Shown here piece by piece: positions 13,577-21,596 of a DNA stretch of 35,822 bases. Each line of letters opens with the position of its first letter. The first letter of the stretch is position 1. The notes below the pieces were generated by a model, which saw only the letters and a program-made list of their open reading frames with translations, did no database searches and was not told where the DNA came from. A program made the position numbers and the translations under genes. The DNA is from an uncultured Bacteroidaceae bacterium (GTDB taxonomy: Bacteria; Bacteroidota; Bacteroidia; Bacteroidales; Bacteroidaceae): positions 1 through 35,822 of the forward strand of contig CAJOLR010000016.1 in assembly GCA_905235565.1 (NCBI GenBank), in the 5' to 3' direction.

Positions 13577-13991
13577 ATGAAACGTAACATGAAAAAACTC
13601 TTAGTGATCGCATTGGCTCTAATGCCCAGTTTATCAATCAACACATTCGCCCAGAATGGCGGTGGTATAATCCCGCCCGGTTCCAATGAGCCAATAGGCA
13701 TACCTCTCGGAGGCTCACGTCCGCGCTGTTTACCCGATGACCCCGATGGAATGCCCATTGCGTCCATTGCTCTGCCAGACCCGCACCTGGCATCAATTCT
13801 GGTCCGCGCGTTAGGTCAAATGGCCACGATGACATTCCCATCAAGCCCGTCCCAGGCACCAACAGCCTGAGCATAACCACCTCGACCAATGCCGGTAGTT
13901 ACCTCCTGCAGCTGACCCTCTCCACCGCCAGTCCTACATCGGCAAGTACATTATAGAGGAGGCTGTAAGTAGATTGAAAGAATTATCATAG
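13577..13991 (+). pseudogene. Frameshifted small secreted protein (DUF3244-like)
   Basis: The start encodes a clear signal peptide, MKKLLVIALALMPSLSINTFA, from ATG 13577 or 13589, followed by a Gly/Pro-rich stretch (NGGGIIPPGSNEPIGIPLGG) as in small Bacteroides exported proteins of the DUF3244 type. The frame then drifts to an early stop at 13870. A second frame continues with HDDIPIKPVPGTNSLSITTS and NAGSYLLQLTLS. A third continues with SYIGKYIIEEAVSRLKELS and stops at 13991. Placed in series, these give the expected order for such proteins, ending in 'GSYLLQLTL--g-SYIGKYiiE'. At least two frameshifts are needed, so this is most likely a pseudogene, although its promoter and terminator remain. 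Confidence 0.65.
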
Positions 13992-14004
13992 TAATTAGAT
14001 TTGG

Positions 14005-14040
14005 AGTAGAGGTGCAAGTGATTGTGCCTCTACTCTTTTT
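14005..14040 (+). terminator. Rho-independent terminator after the secreted-protein remnant
   Basis: AGTAGAGG (14005-14012) pairs with CCTCTACT (14027-14034), and the T-run 14036-14040 follows. It ends rightward transcription after the remnant. Confidence 0.78.
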
Positions 14041-14054
14041 GTCACCCACGGCAG

Positions 14055-14081
14055 GACACTGAAGGATCAGTTCCCTGTGTC
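14055..14081. repeat. REP-like hairpin repeat, copy 2
   Basis: GACAC (14055-14059) and GTGTC (14077-14081) form the arms around gaaggatcagttc (14061-14073), the same 13-bp core as at 13400-13412. The arm bases differ from copy 1 but remain complementary, which suggests that the hairpin itself is maintained. Confidence 0.5.
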
Positions 14082-14109
14082 ATCCCAAAAGGGGCTGCCC
14101 CCAATTGTA

Positions 14110-15756
14110 TCATTTATAAAGGAATCGGCGGATTGACATCTTGGGAGTCTTCTCAAACGGAACGGCCTGGATCTCCACCTTTGCCAACTGACTGTATACA
14201 GGCAGTGTGCGATTGGATGTAAGGCGGATATTCTCAGGTATGGCATCCTTGGCCTCGGCATCAAGCAGGGACTTGGCTATGGCCTGCTCGTCCAGATAGA
14301 CCAGGGCAACCAGTTTTCCGCCGCGGTCCACAACCACTGATTCTACCACATAATCCTGATTGTTTACAACAGCTTCAACCTCCTCGGGGTAGATGTTCTG
14401 GCCCGAAGGTCCCAGAATCATGTTCTTGCTGCGTCCGCGTATGAATATGTTGCCGTCGGCATCCATTACGCCCAGGTCGCCGGTCTTGAGCCAGCCATCC
14501 TCGGTAAATGCGTTTGCTGTAGCCTCGGGATTGTTATAGTAACCTATGGTTATGTTCTCGCCACGGGCCTGAATCTCACCGACTACATGCTGGGGATCCT
14601 CAGAGTCAATACGGACCTCGGCCACATCAACGGGCTTGCCGCATGATCCGGGCACGTATTTGGTCCAATGCTCATAGGCCAGAAGAGGGCAGGCCTCTGT
14701 CATTCCGTAACCTACCAGATAGTGGAACTTGATTTTCTTGAATATGCGCTCAACCTCAGGATTGAGGGCGGCACCTCCCATGATGAACTCCTCGCAGTTG
14801 CCACCGAAAGCAGCTACAAGTCCATCTTTTATCTTCTTGTAAATGATAGAGTTAAGACCGGGCACTTTAAGTGCGAACTTAATGGCAGGTTTATCTATCA
14901 TGGGCTTGATCTTGGACTTGTATATCTTTTCCATAACCAGCGGAACGGTAATGAGCAGATAGGGCTTTACATCGGCAAAGGCTTTCATCAGGGCTGCCGG
15001 AGTGGGGGCTGCGCCTAACCAATAGATAGATGTGCCGTTGCTCAGCGGATAGAGGAACTCTATCACAAGGCCGTACATATGGGCCATTGGCAGCATGGAG
15101 ACCATCTTATCGCCTGCAGGAACGTGACGCTGGCTGTAATCCACTATGGATGAGAAATTGCGGTAGGTAAGCATCACACCCTTGGGATCACCCGTGGAGC
15201 CCGATGTATAATTGATGGTGGAAAGGTCATCCCAGTTATCGGTTGGGAATACCACATCGTCGGGGCCGAAACCGCCGGGATACTTCTTGTCAAACAGTTC
15301 GTCAAGATGCTCAAAGGCATATTGTATCTTATCATCACTGCAGAACAGTAACTTGAGCTCATTTACATCAAACACCGCGCGGACATTGGGCATCTTGGCA
15401 CTGTCCATCTTTGCCCAACGGCCGGAATCTGTAAACAGGATGATGCTTTCCGAGTGGTTGACCAGTCCCATTACGCTGTCGGGCTTGAAATCGGCCAGAA
15501 TAGGCACTATTACAGTCCCGTATGTGTTTACAGCCAGATAGGCGAATCCCCAGCGGGCACCGTTCTGGGCGCACAGGGCTATATGGTCACCTTTCTTTAT
15601 ACCGGCATATTCAAATACTATGTGAATACGTGCTATGGAACGCGCCATCTGGGCATATGTGAATGTCTCGCCACCGATGTTGTTCAATGCGGGTTTGTCC
15701 CAATATTTTCGTGTGGCGGCCTGAAGCCTTTCAAGATAATGAGAGTATTTCTCCAT
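14110..15756 (-). CDS. Long-chain acyl-CoA synthetase / AMP-binding enzyme
   Basis: 548-residue ANL-superfamily adenylating enzyme that activates a carboxylic acid, probably a fatty acid, to acyl-AMP and then acyl-CoA. The P-loop-like motif YTSGSTGDPKGV is at 183-194. Later come VGYGMTEACPLL (A5-like motif), GWLKTGDLGVMD (A7, with the Asp that binds ribose), and GRSKNMILGPSGQNIYPEEVE (A8 hinge region). The C-terminal FEKTPKMSIRR supplies the Lys expected for adenylation. The N-terminus (YLERLQAATRKYWDKPALNN) and length match FadD-like enzymes of Bacteroidales. The gene is divergent from an AraC-type regulator and has its own promoter box at 15776-15783. It marks the return to conserved core sequence on the right side of the accessory region. 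Confidence 0.93.
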   Translation of the reverse strand: MEKYSHYLERLQAATRKYWDKPALNNIGGETFTYAQMARSIARIHIVFEYAGIKKGDHIALCAQNGARWGFAYLAVNTYGTVIVPILADFKPDSVMGLVNHSESIILFTDSGRWAKMDSAKMPNVRAVFDVNELKLLFCSDDKIQYAFEHLDELFDKKYPGGFGPDDVVFPTDNWDDLSTINYTSGSTGDPKGVMLTYRNFSSIVDYSQRHVPAGDKMVSMLPMAHMYGLVIEFLYPLSNGTSIYWLGAAPTPAALMKAFADVKPYLLITVPLVMEKIYKSKIKPMIDKPAIKFALKVPGLNSIIYKKIKDGLVAAFGGNCEEFIMGGAALNPEVERIFKKIKFHYLVGYGMTEACPLLAYEHWTKYVPGSCGKPVDVAEVRIDSEDPQHVVGEIQARGENITIGYYNNPEATANAFTEDGWLKTGDLGVMDADGNIFIRGRSKNMILGPSGQNIYPEEVEAVVNNQDYVVESVVVDRGGKLVALVYLDEQAIAKSLLDAEAKDAIPENIRLTSNRTLPVYSQLAKVEIQAVPFEKTPKMSIRRFLYK

Positions 15757-15775
15757 AAGTTATATAATAATTGTA

Positions 15776-15783
15776 CAAAAATA
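15776..15783 (-). promoter_or_regulatory. Bacteroidetes -7 promoter box for the acyl-CoA synthetase gene
   Basis: The minus strand reads TATTTTTG, a full match to TAnnTTTG, about 20 bp before the ATG at 15756. Confidence 0.58.
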
Positions 15784-15817
15784 TCATTTTTCATGGACAA
15801 CTCATTACCATTTTATG

Positions 15818-15825
15818 TATTTTCG
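15818..15825 (+). promoter_or_regulatory. Probable -7 promoter box for the AraC-type regulator
   Basis: TATTTTCG differs from TAnnTTTG at one position and lies 30 bp before the ATG at 15855. It supports that start over the upstream start at 15771. Confidence 0.42.
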
Positions 15826-15854
15826 TACTCCGAGAACAAGTAACTTTTTTCAAA

Positions 15855-17045
15855 ATGAGCAATATACCTGTTCATCTCTTATATACCTTACTGGGCGTTT
15901 TCAGTTTTATTTGTGCTCTGACCATTGTATTCTTCAAGCCTGACAAGAACAAATGCCATTGGATACTAATGGCTATACAGTTCGTATGGAGCATGCGCAT
16001 GCTCATCTACGCACAGCTTTTTAATCCCGAAAGATTTCAGGTTATCTGGACCTGGCCGATCTATATCATTCTGAGTCTGGCATATGCCCCGCTGTTCTAC
16101 CTTTTTACTATTGAACTCACTAAACTAAAAGGTATTACAACCAAAGATTACATGGTATTCATACCCATGGCCGCCATCTCCACCATGTTTCTTATCATTT
16201 ATATGGGGGTCAGCCAGAGTACGTTGCAGACCATGCATGACAATGTGATCCTGAACGGAGGAGAGTATACGGCCAGTACAACTGCTATAAATATTGTTGA
16301 ATACCTGTGTTTTAATGTAGCAAGAACCGTTACTTTCTGGTTCGAAGCCGGAGTACTGCTTTGGTGCGGCTGGTGCATGCTCAAATACGAGGATACCGTA
16401 AATGACTATTTCTCATCAAACAACGGCAAATCCGTGAGCCAGTCCAGGCTGATATCGGTACTTACAACCATAGGAGTGGTAGTAGTACTGTTGCGTGAAG
16501 CTTCGCCTGACTATGAGCAACAGATAAATCTACAGAAGATTATTCTGATACTGGTTACATTTATTTTCCAACTGGCGCTCACAATCATGGCTTTCAGTAT
16601 TGATTACAGTGCTGACGATATTCGCCATATGATTGAAAAGGGCGATGCAAGACTGGCCAGGAACATATTCAACGAGAACAGGCAAGAGATGACCATCTCT
16701 AACTGCTGGAATAATCTGGAACGGCTGATGAATGAGAAAAAGGTATTCCTGGAGCCAGACCTGAACCTTATTGACCTGGCTCAAAGGTTGGGTACCAACC
16801 GCACATATCTCTCATTGGCAGTAAAGCAGTTCAGTGGAAAGACATTCTCCGACTATGTCAACTATGCCAGAATCATGTATGCTCAGGAGTTGCTCCTGAA
16901 AGGAGAATCCGCCAAGAACGTAGAATATTCATGCGGATACATAAGCAGTTCAACCTTCTACAGGCAGTTTCAGAAGATTGCCGGCTCATCACCTTCAGCC
17001 TGGCTTAAGAAACAGAGGGAACAACAGGGAGAAATTACTCCATAA
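15855..17045 (+). CDS. Membrane-anchored AraC-family transcriptional regulator
   Basis: 396 residues from the ATG at 15855 (MSNIPVHLLYTLLGVFSFIC). The N-terminal half has about six or seven hydrophobic segments, including VHLLYTLLGVFSFICALTIVFF and VFIPMAAISTMFLIIYMGV. The C-terminal 95 residues form a double helix-turn-helix HTH_18 domain: LNLIDLAQRLGTNRTYLSLAV, then FSDYVNYARIMYAQELLLKG, then NVEYSCGYISSSTFYRQFQK and SSPSAWLKK. This is the Bacteroidetes membrane-bound AraC type, thought to pass a signal from the membrane to DNA. The frame extends upstream to 15771, but a promoter-like box lies between. It is divergent from the acyl-CoA synthetase, and its stop overlaps the convergent patatin gene by 11 bp. 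A target among these neighbours is possible but not shown. Confidence 0.88.
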   Translation: MSNIPVHLLYTLLGVFSFICALTIVFFKPDKNKCHWILMAIQFVWSMRMLIYAQLFNPERFQVIWTWPIYIILSLAYAPLFYLFTIELTKLKGITTKDYMVFIPMAAISTMFLIIYMGVSQSTLQTMHDNVILNGGEYTASTTAINIVEYLCFNVARTVTFWFEAGVLLWCGWCMLKYEDTVNDYFSSNNGKSVSQSRLISVLTTIGVVVVLLREASPDYEQQINLQKIILILVTFIFQLALTIMAFSIDYSADDIRHMIEKGDARLARNIFNENRQEMTISNCWNNLERLMNEKKVFLEPDLNLIDLAQRLGTNRTYLSLAVKQFSGKTFSDYVNYARIMYAQELLLKGESAKNVEYSCGYISSSTFYRQFQKIAGSSPSAWLKKQREQQGEITP

Positions 17046-19341
17046 ACCATTCATTAGGCATCAGGATACCCAATGTGAGACCAATCATATATGGTATGTT
17101 GTTTGATGTGGACACGTCAATGAATGCATCAAAGGATATTTTTTGGTACTGTGCTACGAAAGCGAGTTCGCCCATCAGTTGTGTACCTCCCAGAACTCTT
17201 CCATAAACAGCCTTGCCGTCAACGTTGGTTATAGGCTGTGTAGGCTGGAAATAATATGCCTCTGAACGAAGGTGGAAGATATTGTTAATAATATAGATGG
17301 GTTTGATACCAGCAGCAAAATATGCATTGGCGCAGTAATCAGGATCAAATACGAACTGACTGTTGGCGGTAGGTCTGAAATGTCCTGCCTGCATCACGGT
17401 AGACATGTAGTTTGTAGAGAAGTTCCTGGACGAATAGTAGCCCTCCAGCATGGTACCCAGGGTAAAATGTTGACTTAGCTTGAAATAGTGCTCCAGGTTA
17501 GCCTCTATCTGCAGCCAGGAACGGTCCACCGAATGAAATTCTGTTGAATACTCATTTTTGGGGCGGTATAAGTCATTTTCTGTTCCGATGAATGCACGGA
17601 TTGTCTCTGAACGGCCTCTGGTAGGGTATTGGATGGTATTAAGCGTATTGCCGGTAAAGGTTACCGAACCTCCCAGAATGTTGTGGCGGTTACAGTCATA
17701 TCTGAACTCGCGCAGATCGATGTTGCTCGACTGAGAATAAAAATCCTTATGATGTGCTATTCCCAATGACAACACTGTCTTATAGTTGTTCAGGAACGGA
17801 CGCGATATCTTGATCTTTCCAAAAAATTCTATGGACTTGTTCAATGCCGGCATAAACTTATCGGATGAGAATATGAACTCGCCTGTACGGAAATAGTTCA
17901 TATTGTTATATGCCAGCTGTGCAGTAAATGACATAGGTATCTGCATGGCCATGTCAAACCTTGCAAGTAACTGCGCATTATTATATGACCTGCCGAACTG
18001 TCCCTCAAGCAGATATGATTCTGATGCCTCACCGATATGGTTGTATGATACAGAACCGTACAACTGGCTGGATATTGAGGTGGAGAGCCCGCCGCCCAGA
18101 CTGAAGGTGGGGTGATCGTCCAGGTTGACGTTCAGGGTCAATGTAAACGTTGAATCTTCTTTAGAGAACTGTGTGCTTGGAACGATCTCACTTATGGCGT
18201 CGTCAGAGAGAAGCTTGAAATAACCGGACTTGAAATCATCAAAGCCGAAAGATCCGCCGGTTGCATTCAGTTCTTTCTCAAAATAACGTTCCTGAGCCTG
18301 GTTGATACCGGTCACGATAACGTCATGGAAATTAAGCGGAGGAATGGTCTTCTTGAAATCAGCACGTTCTTTCTCGACATCCGAAACATCACGACGGGCA
18401 GTTATTCTGGATTTGATGGAATCAATCAGCAGCATCGTGTTTGTGTATCCTAATTCCGATACTTCATCAATTTTATGGAAATCAAGCAGACTCACGCTAC
18501 GAAGGTCAAACTCCACCTTGACTCCAAGATCAGGATTCAGGTTGTAATCACTCTTCTGCATTATCATACTGGTTACCTGACCCTTAAGGTCAAAAGCATC
18601 GGGAATATTGATTTCCGGCGCATCTGGTGCTACAGCCACGACACTGCCCACAATGAAATCAGGATGAAAAGCCTCGACCATGACATCTACAGGGAAATTA
18701 TCGTAAATGCCTCCATCATAAGCAATTATAGAGTCAATTCTGATTGGGCGGAACACAAATGGGAATGACATTGAAGCTCGCACGGCATCTCCCAGATCTC
18801 CTTTAGAAAGAACTATTGATTTTTTGTTGAACACATCCGATGCCACCGCCCTGAACGGCACCATAAGATTGTCAAAATTATTATCACAGGCTGCCGAAGC
18901 CCCGGCAAACACATCAACAAAAGCCAGGTTCATCTGTAAAGGGTCAACTACGCTGTTGACCACCGGACGTATTACGGTCATGGAGTCCCTGATGGCTATC
19001 TGGGCAGATATGAAATCGGGAGTGGGAGGGTTCTGCTTGAAATAGAACTGATAGTTCATGTCCTTGGAACCCATATACCAATTCTTGAAATCATCAGAAC
19101 GGATCAGCTCGACCATCTCATCGGGAGAATAACCCATAGCATAAAGAGAACCTATCACAGCTCCCATGGAGGTACCTGCTATGTAGTCTATCGGTATCCC
19201 GTTCTCCTCAAGGGCACGTATGACACCGATGTGAGCCATTCCCTTAGCACCACCGCCACTGAGAACAAGGCCTACCTTCTGCGCTTGGACAGACAAAGAC
19301 AAGACCATGATAATCAACAATATACAAGCCCTTTTAAACAT
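17035..19341 (-). CDS. Patatin-like phospholipase with BamA-like outer-membrane barrel
   Basis: 768 residues. A signal peptide (MFKRACILLIIMVLSLSVQA) precedes a patatin domain. The oxyanion loop SGGGAKG is at 28-34, the nucleophile motif G-T-S-M-G at 56-60 (Ser58), and the catalytic Asp in DGG at 209-211, followed by IYDNFPVDV. A POTRA-like segment follows (PPLNFHDVIVTGINQAQERYF), then a long series of alternating aromatic strands ending near LTLGILMPNEWF, typical of a BamA/Omp85-type barrel. This is the PlpD/RssA-like arrangement: a secreted lipase domain attached to an outer-membrane pore. The reaction expected is lipid acyl hydrolysis at the cell surface or in the periplasm. It has its own promoter box at 19360-19367 and lies downstream of the htpG terminator. 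Confidence 0.92.
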   Translation of the reverse strand: MFKRACILLIIMVLSLSVQAQKVGLVLSGGGAKGMAHIGVIRALEENGIPIDYIAGTSMGAVIGSLYAMGYSPDEMVELIRSDDFKNWYMGSKDMNYQFYFKQNPPTPDFISAQIAIRDSMTVIRPVVNSVVDPLQMNLAFVDVFAGASAACDNNFDNLMVPFRAVASDVFNKKSIVLSKGDLGDAVRASMSFPFVFRPIRIDSIIAYDGGIYDNFPVDVMVEAFHPDFIVGSVVAVAPDAPEINIPDAFDLKGQVTSMIMQKSDYNLNPDLGVKVEFDLRSVSLLDFHKIDEVSELGYTNTMLLIDSIKSRITARRDVSDVEKERADFKKTIPPLNFHDVIVTGINQAQERYFEKELNATGGSFGFDDFKSGYFKLLSDDAISEIVPSTQFSKEDSTFTLTLNVNLDDHPTFSLGGGLSTSISSQLYGSVSYNHIGEASESYLLEGQFGRSYNNAQLLARFDMAMQIPMSFTAQLAYNNMNYFRTGEFIFSSDKFMPALNKSIEFFGKIKISRPFLNNYKTVLSLGIAHHKDFYSQSSNIDLREFRYDCNRHNILGGSVTFTGNTLNTIQYPTRGRSETIRAFIGTENDLYRPKNEYSTEFHSVDRSWLQIEANLEHYFKLSQHFTLGTMLEGYYSSRNFSTNYMSTVMQAGHFRPTANSQFVFDPDYCANAYFAAGIKPIYIINNIFHLRSEAYYFQPTQPITNVDGKAVYGRVLGGTQLMGELAFVAQYQKISFDAFIDVSTSNNIPYMIGLTLGILMPNEWFME

Positions 19342-19359
19342 TTCGGAAAATTATTATTA

Positions 19360-19367
19360 CAAATATA
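19360..19367 (-). promoter_or_regulatory. Bacteroidetes -7 promoter box for the patatin gene
   Basis: The minus strand reads TATATTTG, a full match to TAnnTTTG, ending 18 bp before the ATG at 19341. Confidence 0.6.
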
Positions 19368-19370
19368 TGT

Positions 19371-19401
19371 AAAAAAGGGCACTGATGTTCTATCAGCGCC
19401 C
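19371..19401 (-). terminator. Rho-independent terminator of htpG
   Basis: On the minus strand, GGGCGCTGAT pairs with ATCAGTGCCC with one internal mismatch, followed by six T residues (19371-19376). It lies 23 bp after the htpG stop and separates htpG from the patatin gene. Confidence 0.85.
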
Positions 19402-19424
19402 ACTTTCATAAAGAATAGTCCTGA

Positions 19425-21473
19425 TCAGATCAGTTCTACGCTTCTGCGAATGAACCTGGCCAATGACTCTCCCTTAAGCATGCCGTTCTGAAGCAGTGCC
19501 AGGTCTATCAGTTCATGTACAATCTTGTTGCCGGATGCATATTCCGAATAGATTGCCGAAATGGCATTCTCCGTTTCACTGATCTTGCCGTCTATCTCTT
19601 TCATCTCATCCTTCTCAGCCTGAGGAACGTCTTCGTCCTTCTTACCTTCACGCAACTTACGCAATTCTGCCTGACGCTCCTTAAGTGAGTTGAGTTTATC
19701 ATCCTCGGGCTTGATCTTTGCGTCACATGCGGTTCCGGCTTCCTCGATCACCTTCTTTATGAGATTATGGTCCTTGTTCAGAATCACGGTGTACATATCA
19801 GGCATATCGCCGTAGAAACTCATTCCAGGCTGGATCGCTGCCATGTCTTTCATACGTCGCATATACTCGCTGCAAGTTACCATGACGGGTAGGGCAGACT
19901 CCCCAAGACTCTGGGCATCGACATGGAAATCAGCCTTTTCGACCTTTGGCATCTGGCTGCTGAATATCTTGGTAATCATACGCAACTGGCCGGCAGGAAG
20001 ATCCACCGTCTTGTTGTCCTCCTTGGCAATCAGGTTGTCAACGGAATCACTGTCAACCCTCTGGAAACGGCTGCTGTTTCCGAACTTCTGCTCCAGCATG
20101 CCTATTACCGGAATATCCAGCTGGTTGTCCATCAGCAATACGCTGTAGCCTTTGTTCTTGGCAGCCTCTATATAGCCGTACTGTTCCTCTTTGTTTGTAG
20201 CATAGAGATATATCAGGCTCTTGTTCTTATCGGTCTGGTTATCCTCTATGAGTTTCTTGTACTCATCAAAAGTAAAATACTTGCCGTCAGTGTCCTTCAG
20301 AAGGGCTACTTTCTCCATCTTGCTGTAGAAATCCTCCTCCGTAAGCATACCGTAGTTGATAAAGAGCTTCACATCATCCCATTTCTGCTCAAACTCCTTA
20401 CGGTCATTCTTGAATATCGATGTCAGACGGTCGGCCACCTTTTTGGTTATATATCCCGATATCTTCTTTACATTCGAATCACCCTGCAGATAAGAACGCG
20501 ATACGTTCAGCGGAATGTCCGGAGAGTCAATAACGCCGTGCAGCAGAGTGAGGAAGTCCGGAACAATCCCTTCGACGCTGTCAGTTACGAACACCTGGTT
20601 GCAGTAAAGCTGTATGCGGTTCTTCTGCAGGTCCAGGTTGGTCTTTATCTTGGGAAAATAGAGTATACCGGTCAGATGGAACGGGAAATCCACATTCAGA
20701 TGTATCCAGAAAAGAGGTTCATCCTGCATGGGATAGAGCTCGCGATAGAATCCCTTGTAATCCTCATCCTTAAGTTCACTGGGGGTCTTGGTCCACAGAG
20801 GCTCCACATTATTAATTATGTTGTCCTGGTCTGTCTCAACCTCCTTGCCGTCCTTCCACTCCTTTTTCTTGCCGCAGGCAATCTGTACGGGCAGGAACCG
20901 GCAGTACTTCTTGAGCAAGCCCTGAATGGCGGTCTCCTGAAGATACTCCTTGCTGTCGTCGTCTATATAGAGTATGATATCGGTACCACGGTCAGACTTT
21001 TCACTGTCGGAAAGCTGGAATTCCGGAGATCCGTCACAACTCCACTTTACAGCCTGAGAACCTTCCTGATATGATTTGGTAATTATCTCAACTTTCTTGG
21101 AAACCATGAATGCCGAGTAGAATCCAAGTCCGAAGTGTCCTATAATGGCATTGGCGTCATTCTTGTATTTTTCCAGGAAATCATTGGCTCCCGAAAAAGC
21201 TATCTGGTTTATATACTTGTCTATCTCGGCTGCGGTCATTCCTATGCCACGGTCACTTACGGTGACAGTATCCTTACCGACGGTCACATGAACTGTCAGA
21301 TCGCCCATATCACCTTTGAAATCTCCTTTTGAAGCCAGAGTCTTGAGTTTCTGTGTGGCATCAACTGCATTGGATACGATCTCACGGAGGAATATCTCAC
21401 GGTCACTGTAGAGAAACTGTTTGATAATGGGGAATATGTTTTCTGTCGTTACCCCGATTTTACCTTTCTGCAT
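19425..21473 (-). CDS. htpG: Molecular chaperone HtpG (Hsp90)
   Basis: 682 residues from the ATG at 21473, the start that matches the family (MQKGKIGVTTENIFPIIKQF); the frame opens at 21521 but that extension is not conserved. The GHKL ATP-binding domain shows EIVSNAVDATQKL, VSDRGIGMTAAEID and GHFGLGFYSAFMV. The middle domain has PLFWIHLNVDFPFHLTGILYFP and VFVTDSVEGIVPDFL, and the C-terminal dimerisation domain ends in ALLQNGMLKGESLARFIRRS. It is an ATP-dependent cytoplasmic protein-folding chaperone. It lies 123 bp downstream of clpC on the same strand, with a terminator-like hairpin between them, so it probably has its own promoter. A palindrome CTGTACAG (21504-21511) lies in that gap. Length and motifs are normal. 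Confidence 0.97.
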   Translation of the reverse strand: MQKGKIGVTTENIFPIIKQFLYSDREIFLREIVSNAVDATQKLKTLASKGDFKGDMGDLTVHVTVGKDTVTVSDRGIGMTAAEIDKYINQIAFSGANDFLEKYKNDANAIIGHFGLGFYSAFMVSKKVEIITKSYQEGSQAVKWSCDGSPEFQLSDSEKSDRGTDIILYIDDDSKEYLQETAIQGLLKKYCRFLPVQIACGKKKEWKDGKEVETDQDNIINNVEPLWTKTPSELKDEDYKGFYRELYPMQDEPLFWIHLNVDFPFHLTGILYFPKIKTNLDLQKNRIQLYCNQVFVTDSVEGIVPDFLTLLHGVIDSPDIPLNVSRSYLQGDSNVKKISGYITKKVADRLTSIFKNDRKEFEQKWDDVKLFINYGMLTEEDFYSKMEKVALLKDTDGKYFTFDEYKKLIEDNQTDKNKSLIYLYATNKEEQYGYIEAAKNKGYSVLLMDNQLDIPVIGMLEQKFGNSSRFQRVDSDSVDNLIAKEDNKTVDLPAGQLRMITKIFSSQMPKVEKADFHVDAQSLGESALPVMVTCSEYMRRMKDMAAIQPGMSFYGDMPDMYTVILNKDHNLIKKVIEEAGTACDAKIKPEDDKLNSLKERQAELRKLREGKKDEDVPQAEKDEMKEIDGKISETENAISAIYSEYASGNKIVHELIDLALLQNGMLKGESLARFIRRSVELI

Positions 21474-21520
21474 ATCTTGTTTTGTTTTAGTTATTTCCTT
21501 GTGCTGTACAGTATACAACA

Positions 21521-21552
21521 AAAATGCCAGACGGGGAAACGTCTGACATTTT
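21521..21552 (-). terminator. Hairpin terminator of clpC
   Basis: AAAATGCCAGACG (21521-21533) pairs with CGTCTGACATTTT (21540-21552) with one mismatch around a 6-bp loop. On the minus strand it is followed by a T-rich tail, 44 bp after the clpC stop. Confidence 0.75.
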
Positions 21553-21596
21553 GGCTGAACAGGAGTCTGCTACTGACTCTATGTCCATCAATAAGG

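Noticed and set aside
13395..14081. CRISPR array
   Set aside because: There are only two copies of the repeat, 661 bp apart and with no regular spacers, and there are no cas genes.
19923..21074. Long rightward open frame (383 codons) within htpG
   Set aside because: It lies antisense inside a certain htpG gene and its translation has no motif; it results from codon bias of the real gene.
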